7,579 bases of DNA from UBA4655 sp964585575 (GTDB lineage Bacteria; Planctomycetota; Planctomycetia; Pirellulales; UBA1268). This document shows positions 1 through 6,478 of this stretch, one piece after another. Under the pieces are notes generated by a model, which had not been told where the DNA came from, did no database searches, and saw only the letters and a list, made by a program, of their open reading frames with translations. Position 1 is the first letter of the stretch. Every line of letters begins with the position of its first letter. The DNA lies in contig CAZPEM010000153.1 in assembly GCA_964585575.1 (NCBI GenBank), positions 1 through 7,579 of the forward strand, read 5' to 3'. A program made the position numbers and the translations under genes.

Positions 1-132
1 ACGCCGGGGGGGCGGACGTTGAGGAGCATCAGGCGTATCCTCGCCGTAGCGACGATGCGTACGCCCCCCGGCGGCAATGCGGCCTGCATCACACCGCCTC
101 AACGGCAGCCGCGCCATCCGTAGGATCCCGGG
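1..132. repeat. Non-coding segment with nested GC-rich inverted repeats downstream of ychF
   Basis: No credible gene is seen here. Bases 2-11 (CGCCGGGGGG) are perfectly complementary to 64-73 (CCCCCCGGCG), and a further CG pair (13-14 with 62-63) forms after one bulged G. Inside this, GCATC at 26-30 can pair with GATGC at 54-58, and GGCG at 32-35 with CGCC at 42-45. A separate 8-bp inverted repeat joins CGTTGAGG (17-24) to CCTCAACG (97-104), so alternative folds compete. The segment lies just past the ychF stop on the minus strand, so it could be a transcription-ending or mRNA-protecting structure. No T tract is visible on that strand before the window ends. It could also be one copy of a dispersed repeat. 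Confidence 0.45.
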
Positions 133-1239
133 TCAAACGTTGAAGAGGAAGTGGCAGACGTCGGCGTCGTGCATGACGTAGCCCTTTCCCTCGACGCGGA
201 GCTTGCCCGCCTCGCGGATCGCCTTCTCGCTGCCGTGGGCGACGAGGTCTTCCACGCCGTAGATCTCCGCGCGGATGAAGCCCCGCTCGAAGTCAGTGTG
301 GATGACGCCGGCCGCCTGCGGCGCGGTGGCCCCCTGCGGGATCGTCCAGGCGCGAATCTCCTTCTCGCCGGCGGTGTAGAAGCTCTGGAGGCCGAGGAGC
401 CGGTAGGCCGCCCTTACGAGCACCGCGAGCGCAGGCTCCTTCATGTCGTAGGCCGCGAGCAGTTCCGCCCGCTCCGCCGGCTCGAGGGTGGCGAGTTCGC
501 TCTCGATCTTCGCGCAGACCGGGACGACCTCCATGCCCTCCTCCTTCGCCCGCTTCCGCACGAGCGAAGCGAGGGGCCCCGTCCCGCCGAGATCCTCCTC
601 GGAGACGTTCGCAACGTAGAGAACCTTCTTGCCGCTGAGCATGCCGAGCGTCCGTGCGATCTTGATCTCCTCCGGATCGGTGAGCTGGCCGATCACGCCG
701 CGGGCCGGCCTGCCGTCGGCGAGCGCTGCCGACAGTTTCTTCAAGACCGACACCCGCGCGACCGCCTCCTTGTCGCCGCCGCGGGCCGACCGCTCGGACT
801 TCTGGAGTGATGACTCGACCGTCTGCAGGTCGGCGAGCATCAGCTCCGTCTCGATGGTCTCGATGTCGCGGATCGGATCGACCGAGCCCTCGAAGTGTGC
901 GATCTCGAGCGACGACGTGTTCTCGAAGCAGCGGACGACGTGCAGGATCGCGTCGACCTCGCGGATGTTGGAGAGGAACTTGTTGCCGAGCCCCTCCCCC
1001 TCGCTCGCCCCCTTCACGATCCCCGCGATGTCGACGATCCGCAGGACCGCCGGAACCACCTTCTGCGTCTTGATGAACTTCTGGATCGTCTCGAGCCGGG
1101 GGTCGGGAATCGGCACCACGCCGACGTTCGGCTCGATCGTGGCGAACGGGTAGTTGGCCGCGAGCACGCCGGCATTGGTGACCGCGTTGAACAGGGTCGA
1201 TTTGCCGACGTTCGGCAGCCCGACGATTCCGACTTCCAT
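133..1239 (-). CDS. ychF: Ribosome-associated GTPase/ATPase YchF (OLA1 family)
   Basis: This encodes a 368-residue cytosolic P-loop NTPase of the Obg/YchF group, close to the family's usual ~363 residues. YchF/OLA1 proteins bind ribosomes, usually prefer ATP to GTP, and are linked to translation and stress responses. The N-terminus carries the P-loop GLPNVGKST (residues 7-15). The G3 motif DIAG is at 70-73, followed by IVKGASEGEGLGNKFL. In place of the usual G4 NKxD there is NVSE (211-214), the family's hallmark of relaxed nucleotide specificity. The C-terminal TGS-like domain covers about 283-366 (AWTIPQG, HTDFERGFIRAE). The reading frame stays open upstream to base 2475, but that extension is antisense to transaldolase. 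The start at 1239 is chosen because the family begins MEVGIVGLPNVGKS and because GGAGGAG lies 4 nt upstream. It is transcribed divergently from tal. The identification is secure. Confidence 0.97.
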   Translation of the reverse strand: MEVGIVGLPNVGKSTLFNAVTNAGVLAANYPFATIEPNVGVVPIPDPRLETIQKFIKTQKVVPAVLRIVDIAGIVKGASEGEGLGNKFLSNIREVDAILHVVRCFENTSSLEIAHFEGSVDPIRDIETIETELMLADLQTVESSLQKSERSARGGDKEAVARVSVLKKLSAALADGRPARGVIGQLTDPEEIKIARTLGMLSGKKVLYVANVSEEDLGGTGPLASLVRKRAKEEGMEVVPVCAKIESELATLEPAERAELLAAYDMKEPALAVLVRAAYRLLGLQSFYTAGEKEIRAWTIPQGATAPQAAGVIHTDFERGFIRAEIYGVEDLVAHGSEKAIREAGKLRVEGKGYVMHDADVCHFLFNV

Positions 1240-1329
1240 GGGTCTCCTCCGAGGTCGATCGGGTATAACGTTTCCACGACCGGCGTCCAGCCCGGCGGCA
1301 GGTTCCATTCCTTTTCCCGGAGAACCACG
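1240..1329. promoter_or_regulatory. Divergent ychF / tal intergenic spacer with candidate promoter
   Basis: This 90-bp spacer separates the start codons of two divergent genes, so it should hold promoters for both. On the plus strand, TATAAC at 1264-1269 matches five of six bases of a sigma70 -10 box and would give a leader of about 55 nt before tal. No convincing -35 box lies 16-18 bp upstream. The ychF ribosome binding site (minus strand, GGAGGAG next to base 1243) and the tal site (GGAGA at 1319-1323) occupy the two ends. Promoter placement is a guess from one motif. Confidence 0.3.
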
Positions 1330-2418
1330 ATGTCCACGAGCACGAAGGCCCTCCACGACTGCGGCCAGAGCCTCTGGCTCGACAACATCACCCGCGGCAT
1401 GCTCGACGACGGGACGCTCGCCCGCTACGTCCGCGACTTCCACGTCACGGGGCTCACGAGCAACCCCTCCATCTACAACGCGGCGGTCAAGAGCACGACC
1501 TTCTACGACGCGGCGATCGCGACGAAGGTGCGAAGCGGCCTCTCCGGCGAGCGGCTCTTCTTCGAGCTGGCGATCGAGGACCTGACGCGGGCGGCCGACC
1601 TCTTCCGCCCCGTCCACGACCGCACCGGCGGGCTCGACGGCTGGGTGTCGCTCGAGGTTTCGCCGACGCTCGCCTACGACACGGCGAGCACGCTCGCCGC
1701 CGCGAAGGACCTTTTCGCCCGGGCGGCCCGTCCCAACCTCTACATCAAGATCCCGGGCACTCCGGAGGGCCTGCCGGCGATCGAGGAGGCGATCTTCGCA
1801 GGCGTCCCGGTGAACGTGACGCTCCTTTTCACCCGCGACCACTACCTCGCCGCGGCCGAGGCCTACCTGCGGGGCGTCGAGCGGCGGGTCGAGGCGGGGC
1901 TGCCGCCGCGGGTCTGCTCGGTGGCGTCGCTGTTCATCAGCCGCTGGGACGGTGCCACGGCATCGAAGCTTCCGGCTCATCTCGCGAACAGGCTCGGCAT
2001 CGCGATCGGCCAGCAGAGCTACAAGGCCTACCGCGATCTGCTCTGCTCCGACCGGTTCGAGCGGCTCTGCAACTTCGGGGCGGTTCCACAGCGGCTGCTC
2101 TACGCGAGCACCGGCACGAAGGATCCGACCGCCTCCGACACGCTCTACATCGGATCGCTCGCCTCCCCCAACACCGTCAACACGATGCCGGAGCCGACGC
2201 TCCTGGCCTTCGCCGACCATGGTGAGGTGCGCGGCACGGTCTCGGCCGGCGGTGGCGACTGCGACAGGACGCTTCATGCGATCGAGCGGGCCGGCATCGA
2301 CCTCGCCGCACTCGGCGCGAAGCTCCAGAAGGACGGGGCCGAGGCGTTCGTGAAGAGTTGGAACGAACTCCTGGAAGTCATCGGGCAGAAATCCCGGGCG
2401 GTGGCGGCCGTCGTATGA
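1330..2418 (+). CDS. tal: Transaldolase, long (mycobacterial/type 2) form
   Basis: This 362-residue cytosolic class I aldolase moves a dihydroxyacetone unit between sedoheptulose-7-phosphate and glyceraldehyde-3-phosphate in the non-oxidative pentose phosphate pathway. The N-terminus, SLWLDNITRGML (residues 14-25), is typical of the ~370-residue actinobacterial-type family, and D18 probably matches the catalytic Asp of E. coli TalB. The block GLTSNPS is at 41-47. E109 in SLEVSPT and the Schiff-base lysine K140 in YIKIPGT complete the expected active site. ASTGTKDP (259-266) and the downstream TVNTMPE motif are also family features. The frame is open upstream into antisense ychF. The start at 1330 is chosen from homology and from GGAGA 6 nt upstream. 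The stop is 10 nt before pgi, so the two are almost certainly co-transcribed. In some bacteria this type of transaldolase is fused to phosphoglucose isomerase, but here they are separate. Confidence 0.95.
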   Translation: MSTSTKALHDCGQSLWLDNITRGMLDDGTLARYVRDFHVTGLTSNPSIYNAAVKSTTFYDAAIATKVRSGLSGERLFFELAIEDLTRAADLFRPVHDRTGGLDGWVSLEVSPTLAYDTASTLAAAKDLFARAARPNLYIKIPGTPEGLPAIEEAIFAGVPVNVTLLFTRDHYLAAAEAYLRGVERRVEAGLPPRVCSVASLFISRWDGATASKLPAHLANRLGIAIGQQSYKAYRDLLCSDRFERLCNFGAVPQRLLYASTGTKDPTASDTLYIGSLASPNTVNTMPEPTLLAFADHGEVRGTVSAGGGDCDRTLHAIERAGIDLAALGAKLQKDGAEAFVKSWNELLEVIGQKSRAVAAVV

Positions 2419-2423
2419 GGAGG
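2417..2423 (+). promoter_or_regulatory. pgi ribosome binding site overlapping the tal stop
   Basis: GAGGAGG begins inside the tal TGA codon and ends 5 nt before the pgi ATG at 2429. It is a near-perfect Shine-Dalgarno sequence. Its position means ribosomes finishing tal pass over it, which suggests that synthesis of the two enzymes is coupled. It also supports 2429 as the pgi start. Confidence 0.7.
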
Positions 2424-2428
2424 CCCAC

Positions 2429-4066
2429 ATGAGCAGCGTTGCCGGAAGCCGAGCGGGTCTTGCCGAATGGAACACCGTCGCCAGGCTCGCCCGCTCGACC
2501 GGACAGCTCCACCTGCGACGGCTCTTCGAGGAGGATCCGGGCCGTGCCGAACGGTTTTCGCTCGAGGCCTGCGGCCTCTTCGCCGACTACTCGAAGCAGC
2601 GGATCACGACCGACGTCATGACGGCCCTCGTGCGGCTCGCGGAGGCCTGCGGCCTCGGGCAGCGGATCGAGGCGATGTTTTCGGGGGCGCGGATCAACTC
2701 GACGGAGCACCGCGCCGTGCTCCATGTGGCTTTGCGGGCCCCGCGGTCGCAGCGGATCCTCCTCGACGGCCATGACGTCGTCCCCGACGTCCACGCGGTG
2801 CTGGATAGAATGCGGGCGTTCTGCGAAGACGTCCGCGGTGGCGGGTGGCGGGGGCACACGGGCCGACCGATCCGCGCGGTGGTCAACATCGGCATCGGCG
2901 GGTCGGACCTGGGGCCGGTGATGGCCTACGAGGCGCTGCGGTTCTTCACCGACCGCGATCTCACCTGCCGCTTCGTGAGCAACGTCGATGGCACGGACTT
3001 CGCCGAGGCCGTCCGCGATCTCGACGCCGCCGAGACGCTCTTCGTGGTCTCCTCGAAGACGTTCACGACGCAGGAAACGATGGCCAATGCCCGCACGGCC
3101 CGCGAGTGGCTCGTGTCACGGCTCGGGAGCGAAGCGGCGGTTGCAAGGCACTTCGTCGCCGTCTCGACGAATGCCGCGGAGGTCGCCGCCTTCGGCATCG
3201 ACACGGCCGCCATGTTCGGCTTCTGGGACTGGGTCGGCGGCCGCTACTCGATGGACTCCGCCATCGGCCTCTCGACCATGCTCGCGATCGGACCCGAGCG
3301 GTTCGGCGAGCTGCTCGACGGCTTCCACGCGATGGACGACCACTTTCGTTCGACCCCCTTCGACCGCAACCTGCCGGTGCTCCACGGCCTGCTCGCCGTC
3401 TGGAACACGACCTTCCTCAACGCGCATTCGATCGCGGTGCTGCCCTACGACCAATACCTGAAGCGATTTCCCGCCTACCTCCAGCAGCTCACCATGGAAA
3501 GCAACGGAAAGCGGGTGACCCTCGACGGTCGAACGATCGACGACTACGAGACCTCCCCGGTGTTCTGGGGCGAGCCCGGCACGAACGGGCAGCACTCCTT
3601 CTACCAGCTCATCCACCAGGGAACCCGCCTGGTGCCGTGCGATTTTCTCGCCTTCGCGAAGTCGGCCAACCCGCTCGGCCGCCACCACGACCTGCTCATG
3701 TCAAACGTGTTCGCGCAGGCCGAGGCACTCGCCTTCGGCAAGACGGCGGAGGAGGTCCGCGCCGAGAAGGTTCCCGAGCAGCTCGTGCCGCACAAGACGT
3801 TCCCGGGCAATCGCCCGAGCACGACGATCCTGGCCGAGCGGCTCACGCCGCGGGTGCTGGGCAGCCTCGTCGCGGTCTACGAGCACAGCGTCTTCACGCA
3901 GGGCGCGATCTGGAACGTGAACCCGTTCGACCAATGGGGCGTGGAACTCGGCAAGGTGCTCGCAAACCGGATCATGCCCGAGCTCGAGGCGGCTGACGAC
4001 CCGCTGCTCGCCCACGACGCCTCTACGAATGCTTTGATCAGAAAATACCGGCGTTTAAGACGCTAG
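2429..4066 (+). CDS. pgi: Glucose-6-phosphate isomerase
   Basis: This 545-residue cytosolic enzyme interconverts glucose-6-phosphate and fructose-6-phosphate, and its length is near that of E. coli Pgi (549). Both classical family signatures are present: DWVGGRYSMDSAIG at 267-280 and GAIWNVNPFDQWGVELGK at 492-509. By alignment to well-studied homologues, the catalytic residues are R272, E357 (in TMESNGK), H389 (in NGQHSFYQ) and K509. The sugar-phosphate-binding segment SSKTFTTQET is intact, as is GIGGSDLGP. The gene follows tal by 10 nt with a strong ribosome binding site. Fructose-6-phosphate is a substrate or product of both enzymes, so the pairing makes metabolic sense. The C-terminus (RKYRRLRR) is basic and ends at the edge of an AT-rich spacer. 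The protein appears full length and functional. Confidence 0.97.
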   Translation: MSSVAGSRAGLAEWNTVARLARSTGQLHLRRLFEEDPGRAERFSLEACGLFADYSKQRITTDVMTALVRLAEACGLGQRIEAMFSGARINSTEHRAVLHVALRAPRSQRILLDGHDVVPDVHAVLDRMRAFCEDVRGGGWRGHTGRPIRAVVNIGIGGSDLGPVMAYEALRFFTDRDLTCRFVSNVDGTDFAEAVRDLDAAETLFVVSSKTFTTQETMANARTAREWLVSRLGSEAAVARHFVAVSTNAAEVAAFGIDTAAMFGFWDWVGGRYSMDSAIGLSTMLAIGPERFGELLDGFHAMDDHFRSTPFDRNLPVLHGLLAVWNTTFLNAHSIAVLPYDQYLKRFPAYLQQLTMESNGKRVTLDGRTIDDYETSPVFWGEPGTNGQHSFYQLIHQGTRLVPCDFLAFAKSANPLGRHHDLLMSNVFAQAEALAFGKTAEEVRAEKVPEQLVPHKTFPGNRPSTTILAERLTPRVLGSLVAVYEHSVFTQGAIWNVNPFDQWGVELGKVLANRIMPELEAADDPLLAHDASTNALIRKYRRLRR

Positions 4067-4074
4067 ATATTTTT
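4050..4074 (+). terminator. Possible weak intrinsic terminator at the end of pgi
   Basis: GCGT at 4051-4054 can pair with ACGC at 4060-4063 around a TTAAG loop, with wobble pairs possible on both sides. TTTTT follows at 4070-4074. The stem is only four strong pairs and includes the last pgi codons and stop, so it may only pause polymerase. It would separate tal-pgi from the genes downstream if active. Confidence 0.25.
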
Positions 4075-4159
4075 CCTATCTTTCCTGTTTTGCGCATCTT
4101 ATACTCCTGCTCCGGCATCTTCCGGACTGTCCGTCCTCAACGGCTTCAGCAGGCCCCTC
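4067..4159 (+). promoter_or_regulatory. AT-rich spacer between pgi and the methyltransferase gene, candidate promoter
   Basis: This 93-bp spacer is the only sizeable gap in the plus-strand run, and its first ~40 bases are clearly more AT-rich than the genes. TATACT at 4100-4105 matches five of six bases of a -10 box, but no good -35 box is placed correctly. The odd palindrome CGGACTGTCCG (4123-4133) lies about 18 bp past the candidate -10, where an operator could sit. The ribosome binding site before 4160 is weak (GCAGG at 4149-4153). An internal promoter is plausible but unproven. Confidence 0.3.
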
Positions 4160-4864
4160 ATGCCCCTCATCCAAAACAAGGCCCTCCAGCGCACCCTCGG
4201 CGGCTCCTTCCTCGAGCGATGGTTCATCCACGCCTTCTCGGGGGTGCAGCTTTTCGTGCTCGGGTTTCACAAGGATCCGGTGAAAATGCGGATGCTGCGG
4301 AACGTCCGCGGCGAGCGTCGCTCGCTCGTGACCGGGGCCGAGCAGTTCCTGATCCATTCGATCGCGTCGAGCGTGCGGCACATGGAAGGCGACATCGCCG
4401 AAGTCGGCGTCTACGCCGGCAGCACGGCGAAGATGATCTGCGAGGCGAAGGGGGAGAGGCGGTTCCACATCTGCGACACCTTCGAGGGTCTGCCGGAGCC
4501 GACCGACGAGGATGGCGGCGTGGAGAAGAAGGGAAGCTTCGCCTGCGACCTCGACTCGATCAAGCGGTACCTGCGGAACTATTCGAACCTCGAGTATCAC
4601 GTCGGCTTCTGCCCCGACTCGATCCGGGGAAAGCTCGACGACACGAAATTCTGCTTCGTCCACCTTGACGTCGATCTCTACTCGAGCACGAAGCATTGCC
4701 TGGAGTATTTCTTTCCTCGGATGGTTCCCGGGGGCATCCTCGTGTCGCACGACTACTCCGTGCTCCAGGGCGTCCGGCAGGCGTTCGGCGAGTTCACGAC
4801 CGACCGGCGGGAGCAGGTGATCGAGCTGCCCACCACGCAATGCATGCTCATCAAGAGCAGTTGA
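4160..4864 (+). CDS. TylF/MycF-family O-methyltransferase-like protein
   Basis: This 234-residue protein resembles the macrocin O-methyltransferase (TylF/MycF) family of SAM-dependent, metal-dependent enzymes that methylate sugar hydroxyls in macrolides and surface glycans. The SAM-binding loop is EVGVYAGSTAKMI (81-93). DTFEGLP (106-112) is a strong family marker. HLDVDLYSST (168-177) and SHDY (196-199) supply the probable metal and catalytic residues, D170, D172 and D198; H197 stands where characterised members often have a second Asp. There is no signal peptide or clear membrane helix. The start at 4160 has only a weak ribosome binding site, but the N-terminus looks complete. It lies 93 nt after pgi and 32 nt before the reductase gene, which it probably shares a transcript with. 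The substrate is unknown: a surface polysaccharide, a lipid-linked glycan or a natural product are all possible. Confidence 0.85.
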   Translation: MPLIQNKALQRTLGGSFLERWFIHAFSGVQLFVLGFHKDPVKMRMLRNVRGERRSLVTGAEQFLIHSIASSVRHMEGDIAEVGVYAGSTAKMICEAKGERRFHICDTFEGLPEPTDEDGGVEKKGSFACDLDSIKRYLRNYSNLEYHVGFCPDSIRGKLDDTKFCFVHLDVDLYSSTKHCLEYFFPRMVPGGILVSHDYSVLQGVRQAFGEFTTDRREQVIELPTTQCMLIKSS

Positions 4865-4896
4865 GCGATTGCGCGTCACGAGCAGGTGAGGCACCG

Positions 4897-5829
4897 ATGT
4901 TCGGAATGCGATCCAACCCCGATTTTTACGCCGGCAAGCGGGTGCTCGTCGTCGGCGGAAGCAGGGGAATCGGTCGCTCGCTCGCGATGACGCTCGCCCG
5001 CCGCGGCGCGAGGGTCTGCATTGCGGCCCGCGGCGAGGCCGATCTCTGGACCGTGGCCGGCGAGCTGCGGGAGACGACAGGCCGGAGGCACGGCCATGCG
5101 GTGCTCGACGTCACCGACGCCGAGGGCGTTCTGCGGGCACGCGACGGAATCCTCGACGAGTTGGGCGGTCTCGACGTGCTCGTCTGCGGCTCGGGGTCGG
5201 CCAGGGCGGCTTGCGTCCTCGACACTCCGACCGACGTTTTCCGCCGCATGCTGGAGGTGAATTATCTCGGTCACGTGAACGTCGTTCGGGCGTTCGCCCC
5301 GGCGCTCGTCGAGCAGGGGCATGGCGACATCTGCCTCCTCTCCTCGATCGTGGCGTTCGTGCCGATCTACGGCTATTCCGCCTATGCTGCGAGCAAGGGA
5401 GCCGTCGTCGCCTTCGCCGAGTCGCTGCGGCAGGAGATGAAGCTTCACGGCGTCCGGGTGGGTGTGTATTATCCGCCCACTACCGACACGCCGGGCCTCG
5501 CGGAGGAAAACCGCACCAAGCCCGCTGTGGTCTGGAAGATCGAGAGCGAAAGCGGATGGAACCGGGTCTACTCGGCGGATGCCGTCGCCATGTCGATCGC
5601 CGACTCGATCGACCGGGGATCGGCTCACGGCATGATCGGGTTCGACAGTTGGGTGTTGCGGGTCGGCCAGCGGCTTGCGCCGGCGCTCTTCCGCCGGATC
5701 GCCGACGCCGAGGTCCGGAAGGCGATGAGGATCGACAGGGATGACGACCACGAACCGGTTGCAGGTTTTCCCCGACAAGAGCCGGCTCGTCGAGGCCGCG
5801 GCAGCCCTCGTAGCCGATCGGGCGGCTGA
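4897..5829 (+). CDS. Short-chain dehydrogenase resembling 3-ketodihydrosphingosine reductase
   Basis: This 310-residue classical SDR has a Rossmann fold and NAD(P)-binding motif VGGSRGIG (19-26), where Val replaces the usual Thr. The active-site triad is intact: S150, Y163 and K167 (YAASK). The NNAG motif is degenerate (CGSG). The segment YPPTTDTPGLAEENRTKP (192-209), the preceding NYLG, and an ending like RIADAEVRKAM closely match what I know of eukaryotic KDSR/FVT1, which reduces 3-ketosphinganine to sphinganine. Related bacterial SDRs exist, and some take part in sphingolipid synthesis. No serine palmitoyltransferase is in the window, so the substrate is only inferred. The start at 4897 follows GGTGAGG by 5 nt; an in-frame ATG at 4906 is an alternative. 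The last 29 residues (282-310) are Arg/Gly-rich, lie beyond the homology, and are read out of frame over the start of pgl. Confidence 0.85.
   Translation: MFGMRSNPDFYAGKRVLVVGGSRGIGRSLAMTLARRGARVCIAARGEADLWTVAGELRETTGRRHGHAVLDVTDAEGVLRARDGILDELGGLDVLVCGSGSARAACVLDTPTDVFRRMLEVNYLGHVNVVRAFAPALVEQGHGDICLLSSIVAFVPIYGYSAYAASKGAVVAFAESLRQEMKLHGVRVGVYYPPTTDTPGLAEENRTKPAVVWKIESESGWNRVYSADAVAMSIADSIDRGSAHGMIGFDSWVLRVGQRLAPALFRRIADAEVRKAMRIDRDDDHEPVAGFPRQEPARRGRGSPRSRSGG
5725..5731 (+). promoter_or_regulatory. Probable pgl ribosome binding site inside the SDR gene
   Basis: ATGAGGA lies 9 nt before the pgl ATG at 5741, within the SDR reading frame. It supports 5741 as the pgl start and implies that pgl translation begins while the SDR message is still being read. 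Confidence 0.45.
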
Positions 5830-6478
5830 GGCGATCGGCGAGCGGGGGCTGTTCACGATCGCGCTGGCCGGCGGGAGCACGCCGAGGCCGGTCTACGAGC
5901 GTCTGGCGGCGTCCGAGTTTGCCGGGCGGATCGACTGGTCGCGGGTCCATGTCTTTTTCGGCGACGAGCGATGCGTGCCCCCCGACGACACCCAGAGCAA
6001 CTATCGGATGGCCCGGGACGTTCTGCTCGCCCGCGTGCCGATCCTCGAAAAAAACATCCACCGAATCCGGGGCGAGGATCCGCCCGAACTCGCCGCCGCC
6101 GAGGCGGAGCGTTCGCTCCGGGCTCTCTTCGCCGACGCGGCCGTCCCGTCGCTCGACCTCGTGCTGCTCGGGCTCGGCGACGACGGTCACACCGCCTCGC
6201 TTTTTCCCGGCACGGCCGCGCTCCGTGAAACATCGAGGCTCGTCGTCCCGCAGTATGTCGACAAGCTGCGATCCTGGCGGGTGACCTTCACGGCGCCGCT
6301 CCTGAACGCCGCACGGCAGATCGCGTTCATCGTCGAGGGAGCCGGGAAGGCGGCGACGCTTCATGCGGTGACCGAGGGGCCGTTCCAACCGGACGTGCTT
6401 CCTTCCCAACTCGTGCAGCCGGCCGGCGGCGTCGATTGGCTCGTGGACGTGGCGGCCGCGAGCCGGCTCACGCAATGA
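5741..6478 (+). CDS. pgl: 6-phosphogluconolactonase
   Basis: This 245-residue cytosolic enzyme of the DevB/SOL family hydrolyses 6-phosphogluconolactone to 6-phosphogluconate, the second step of the oxidative pentose phosphate pathway. The motifs appear in the expected order: ALAGGSTPRPVYERLA (41-56), VFFGDERCVPPDDTQSN (71-87) and LLGLGDDGHTASLFPG, with the likely catalytic H150. Its length is normal for the family. The N-terminus (LQVFPDKSRLVEAAA) is typical of Pgl, so the start at 5741 is well supported even though it lies 89 nt inside the SDR frame. The stop overlaps the transporter start as ATGA, indicating coupled translation. Its partner enzyme glucose-6-phosphate dehydrogenase (zwf) is not in the window. 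tal and pgi upstream place it in a sugar-phosphate gene group. Confidence 0.95.
   Translation: MTTTNRLQVFPDKSRLVEAAAALVADRAAEAIGERGLFTIALAGGSTPRPVYERLAASEFAGRIDWSRVHVFFGDERCVPPDDTQSNYRMARDVLLARVPILEKNIHRIRGEDPPELAAAEAERSLRALFADAAVPSLDLVLLGLGDDGHTASLFPGTAALRETSRLVVPQYVDKLRSWRVTFTAPLLNAARQIAFIVEGAGKAATLHAVTEGPFQPDVLPSQLVQPAGGVDWLVDVAAASRLTQ

Noticed and set aside
17..104. Integron attC-like site built on GTTGAGG and CCTCAAC
   Set aside because: In attC sites the AAC-ending box comes first and the GTT-starting box last. Here the order is reversed on both strands and the consensus purine/pyrimidine positions fail.
1240..2475. Minus-strand open frame continuing upstream of ychF, giving a 780-codon ORF
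   Set aside because: It is antisense to transaldolase, rich in Arg/Val/Glu with no recognisable domain, and the YchF N-terminus with a good ribosome binding site begins at 1239.
2845..3996. 383-codon plus-strand ORF inside pgi
   Set aside because: It is an alternate frame of a strongly conserved pgi, is Arg/Pro/His-rich, and has no recognisable motifs. It is a product of high GC content.
4076..4894. 272-codon minus-strand ORF opposite the methyltransferase
   Set aside because: It mirrors the coding strand of a clear TylF-family gene and has no motif or ribosome binding site of its own.
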